A stretch of 8,046 bases of DNA from an uncultured bacterium (lineage in GTDB: Bacteria; Planctomycetota; UBA1135; UBA2386). Within the stretch, counting starts at the first letter, position 1; each line of letters starts with the position of its first letter. The position numbers and the translations under genes are program-made. Under the pieces are notes generated by a model, which saw nothing but the letters and a program-made list of their open reading frames with translations, was not told the DNA's origin and searched no databases. The stretch spans positions 1-8,046 of the forward strand of contig CALKYL010000034.1 of NCBI GenBank assembly GCA_938003515.1. The letters run 5' to 3'. Below, one piece after another: positions 5,842 to 8,046 of this stretch.

Positions 5842-7860
5842 ATGGCACAAGGCTCGGACCTCATTCGCAACCTGGCTGTAATCGGCCACGGCCACGCGGG
5901 AAAGACCGCGTTGGTCGACGCGATCGCGCATCACCTCAAGCTGACGACGCGGCTCGGCAGCACGGCCGACGGCACGACGATCAGCGACACCGAGCCGGAG
6001 GAGAAGGAGCGCAAGCAGACGCTGACGTCGCACCTGTTCCGCTTCCCGGCCGGCGAGCTGCACCTCAACGTGTTCGACACCCCGGGCCATCCCGACTTCC
6101 TCGCCGAGGCGATCCTCGCGGTCGACGTGGTCGAGACCGCGGTGCTCGTCGTCAACGCGACCAACCCGCTGACCTTCCACGCGCGCCAGCTCTGGAACGC
6201 GGCGGGCGCCGCCGGCATCGGCCGCGCGATCGTCGTCACGCACCTCGACCAGGACAACACCGACTTCGAGCAGGTGGTCGAGCAGCTGCGCGACGCGTTC
6301 GGCCATTCGGTCGTGCCCGTGACCTACCCGAACGCGACCGGCAGCAAGTTCGACGCGGTGCACGACGTCACGCACGACGAGGGTCCCGACGCGCCGAAGT
6401 ACCACGACATGATCGAGGAGGACGAGGCCGAGGTCGACGACACGCTGATGGAGCACTACCTCGAGGAGGGGCACCTGTCCCACGAGGAGTTCGAGGAGAA
6501 CCTGCGGCGCGCGGTCGCCGCCGAGAAGCTGGTGCCGGTGTTCGCGATCTGCCCGAACCGCGGCCTCGGTCTCGCCCAGTTCGTCGAGTTCGTGCAGAAC
6601 CACTTCCCGTCCCCGGTCACCTTCGGCGCGCGCGGCGCCGGCGAGCCGGGCTCCGGGACCTACGGCAAGCTCGTCGAGCCCGACGACGGTCCGTTCGCCG
6701 CGAAGGTCTGGCGGGTCGTGTCCGACCCCTACGTCGGGCGGCTGACGTTCGCGCGCTGCATGCGCGGCGACCTCGCGAAGGACGGCGTCGTCGCCGACGC
6801 CCGCACCGGCAAGACGCACAAGGTCGCGCACCTGCACAGCGTGAACGGCAAGGAGCACAAGGAGATCGACAGGGTCGTCGCCGGCGACATGTTCGCGATC
6901 AGCAAGATCGAGGACTTCGCGCTCGGCGACACGCTGCACGCCGGCGGCGAGCCGATCGAGTTCCCGCGGCCGCAGATGCCCGAGCCGACCTACTCGCGCC
7001 ACGTCTGGCCGAAGGCGCGCGCCGACGAGCAGAAGATCGGCCACGCGCTCGAGAAGCAGTCGGCCGAGGACCCGACGCTGCGTCACCACCGCGATCCGGA
7101 GACCGGCGAACTCCTGGTCACCGGCATGAGCCCGCTGCACCTCGAGATCACGTTCCAGCGCCTGCACCGCCGGCACGGGGTCGACGTCGAGCAGGGGCCG
7201 CCGACCATCCCGTATCGCGAGACGATCACGGCGCGGGCCGACGGCCACCACCGGCACAAGAAGCAGTCCGGCGGCAGGGGACAGTTCGCCGAGGTGTACC
7301 TGCGCATGGCGCCGCGCGAGACCGGCCAGGGCTTCGAGTTCGTCGACTCGGTCGTCGGCGGCTCGATCCCGCGCCAGTTCATCCCGGACGTGGAGAAGGG
7401 CAGCCGCAAGTTCCTCGCCAAGGGGCCGCTCGCCGGCTTCTCGGTCGTCGACGTCCAGGTCGAGGTCTACGACGGCAAGTTCCACGACGTCGACAGCGAC
7501 TCGGTCAGCTTCCAGCTCGCCGCCGAGCGCGCGTGCGTCGACGCGTTCGAGAAGGCGCGCGGCATCCTGCTCGAGCCGATCATGGACGTCGTCATCCTGG
7601 TGCCGGAGCGCTTCACCGGCGACGTCGCCGGCAACCTGTCGAGCCACCGGGGCCGCATGTCCGGCATGGAGATCGACAACGGCATCCAGCGCATCCAGGC
7701 GCAGTGCCCGTTCTCGACGATGCTCGACTACTCGACGCAGCTGCGCTCGATCACCGCGGGCGAGGGCACCTTCACGATGAAGTTCTCGCACTACGAGCCG
7801 GTGCCGCCGAACCTGCAGGCGGAGATCGTCAAGGCCCACAAGAAGGCCGCCGAGCACTAG
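5842..7860 (+). CDS. fusA2: Elongation factor G paralogue (EF-G2 / FusA2 type)
   Basis: This 672-residue translational GTPase has the full five-domain EF-G layout. The GTPase domain spans about 1-270 with the P-loop GHGHAGKT (15-22) and DTPGH (79-83, with activating His83). Domain II spans about 280-375 (VSDPYVGRLTFARCMRGDL), domain III 381-453 (LLVTGMSPLHLEITFQRL), domain IV 455-575 (SGGRGQF 476-482, VGGSIPRQFIPDVEKG) and domain V about 577-672 (LLEPIMDVVILVPE, RGRMSGME, FSHYEPVP). His548 in FHDVDS matches the domain IV tip histidine that aids translocation in canonical EF-G. Switch I lacks the usual RGITI and reads RKQTLTS. The guanine-binding NKxD is THLD (133-136) and the SAx motif is replaced by AIC (235-237). 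These departures resemble the EF-G2 class, a paralogue distinct from the main fusA, so a housekeeping copy is expected elsewhere in the genome. The role of EF-G2 is poorly defined and it may be a slow or specialised GTPase. No str-operon neighbour (rpsL, rpsG, tuf) is present, which also argues against the primary fusA. Confidence 0.95.
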   Translation: MAQGSDLIRNLAVIGHGHAGKTALVDAIAHHLKLTTRLGSTADGTTISDTEPEEKERKQTLTSHLFRFPAGELHLNVFDTPGHPDFLAEAILAVDVVETAVLVVNATNPLTFHARQLWNAAGAAGIGRAIVVTHLDQDNTDFEQVVEQLRDAFGHSVVPVTYPNATGSKFDAVHDVTHDEGPDAPKYHDMIEEDEAEVDDTLMEHYLEEGHLSHEEFEENLRRAVAAEKLVPVFAICPNRGLGLAQFVEFVQNHFPSPVTFGARGAGEPGSGTYGKLVEPDDGPFAAKVWRVVSDPYVGRLTFARCMRGDLAKDGVVADARTGKTHKVAHLHSVNGKEHKEIDRVVAGDMFAISKIEDFALGDTLHAGGEPIEFPRPQMPEPTYSRHVWPKARADEQKIGHALEKQSAEDPTLRHHRDPETGELLVTGMSPLHLEITFQRLHRRHGVDVEQGPPTIPYRETITARADGHHRHKKQSGGRGQFAEVYLRMAPRETGQGFEFVDSVVGGSIPRQFIPDVEKGSRKFLAKGPLAGFSVVDVQVEVYDGKFHDVDSDSVSFQLAAERACVDAFEKARGILLEPIMDVVILVPERFTGDVAGNLSSHRGRMSGMEIDNGIQRIQAQCPFSTMLDYSTQLRSITAGEGTFTMKFSHYEPVPPNLQAEIVKAHKKAAEH

Positions 7861-7934
7861 CGGACGGCCACGTCCCGTCGCGGCGATGCCGCGCGGTCCG
7901 CGCCGTCGGTCGAGCGGCGGGGCTGACGGACGTC

Positions 7935-7953
7935 CGCTCCCTGAGCGGGAGCG
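7935..7953 (+). terminator. Candidate terminator hairpin after the EF-G-like gene
   Basis: The arms cgctccc (7935-7941) and gggagcg (7947-7953) form a perfect 7-bp stem around a 5-base loop, 75 bp after the stop codon. No T-tract follows, so it is a weak intrinsic terminator candidate or a 3'-end stabilising hairpin. Confidence 0.35.
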
Positions 7954-7988
7954 CATGACGGGGCCGGCCGCATCGCGGACGGCCTGCT

Positions 7989-8036
7989 GGCGCCCCGGGG
8001 CCGGCGCCTCTGCGCGCGCCCGGTGCGCCCGGTGCG
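7989..8036. repeat. GC inverted repeat followed by a 9-bp tandem repeat
   Basis: The arms ggcgcc (7989-7994) and ggcgcc (8003-8008) flank ccggggcc. After a short gap, cccggtgcg occurs twice in tandem (8019-8027 and 8028-8036), followed by gtgcac. Otherwise 7861-8046 shows no convincing gene on either strand. The reverse-strand frame there is short, Arg/Ala/Pro-rich and lacks a start signal. Confidence 0.4.
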
Positions 8037-8046
8037 GTGCACGTAG

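Noticed and set aside
4930..7956. A very long open frame on the - strand opposite the OmpA-like and EF-G-like genes
   Set aside because: Its sequence is low-complexity Arg, Val, Asp, Leu and Ala typical of the complement of GC-rich coding DNA. The + strand genes are clearly real.
1..8046. A new defence, mobile or biosynthetic system
   Set aside because: No nuclease, transposase, integrase, reverse transcriptase, toxin pair, phage gene, repeat array or biosynthetic core enzyme is visible. All recognised genes belong to ordinary chromosomal families.

Overview
The window is very GC-rich DNA with a strong preference for G or C at third codon positions. It reads entirely on the + strand: five protein genes with short gaps and no RNA gene, CRISPR array, insertion sequence or prophage. 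The mix of genes is reminiscent of Planctomycetota: a large exported protein of unknown family, a lipoprotein with SbsA-type Ig-like domains, a prepilin peptidase, an OmpA-type lipoprotein and an EF-G2-type elongation factor paralogue. No single marker proves this, and other high-GC Gram-negative groups such as Myxococcota remain possible.

Layout. Positions 3-1625 hold the 3' part of a gene that enters from the left edge and encodes a protein of unrecognised family. Positions 1626-1776 contain a perfect 16-bp palindrome and a strong GC hairpin that probably ends that gene. Positions 1777-3689 encode a putative lipoprotein with Ig-like (Big_5/SbsA) domains. Its reading frame breaks near the 3' end, exactly where a 17-bp direct repeat occurs twice, 47 bp apart. 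Positions 3872-4846 encode a type IV prepilin peptidase. Positions 4909-5553 encode an OmpA-domain lipoprotein with a very good ribosome binding site. Positions 5842-7860 encode an EF-G-like GTPase preceded by a 288-bp gap with a possible promoter and a hairpin. The last 186 bases hold hairpins and a 9-bp tandem repeat but no convincing gene.

How the genes relate. The first two genes and the OmpA-like protein probably act at or outside the cell envelope, and the prepilin peptidase matures type IV pilin-like or type II secretion pseudopilins in the inner membrane. The EF-G paralogue acts on ribosomes or in another GTP-dependent role in the cytoplasm. Same-strand order with gaps of 62-288 bp gives little evidence for one functional operon; only the prepilin peptidase and OmpA-like genes (62 bp apart) look likely to be co-transcribed. 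I see no sign of a defence system or other new multi-gene system. The points most worth a second look are the repeat-associated frameshift, the altered guanine-recognition motifs of the EF-G paralogue and the rearranged second cysteine pair of the prepilin peptidase.
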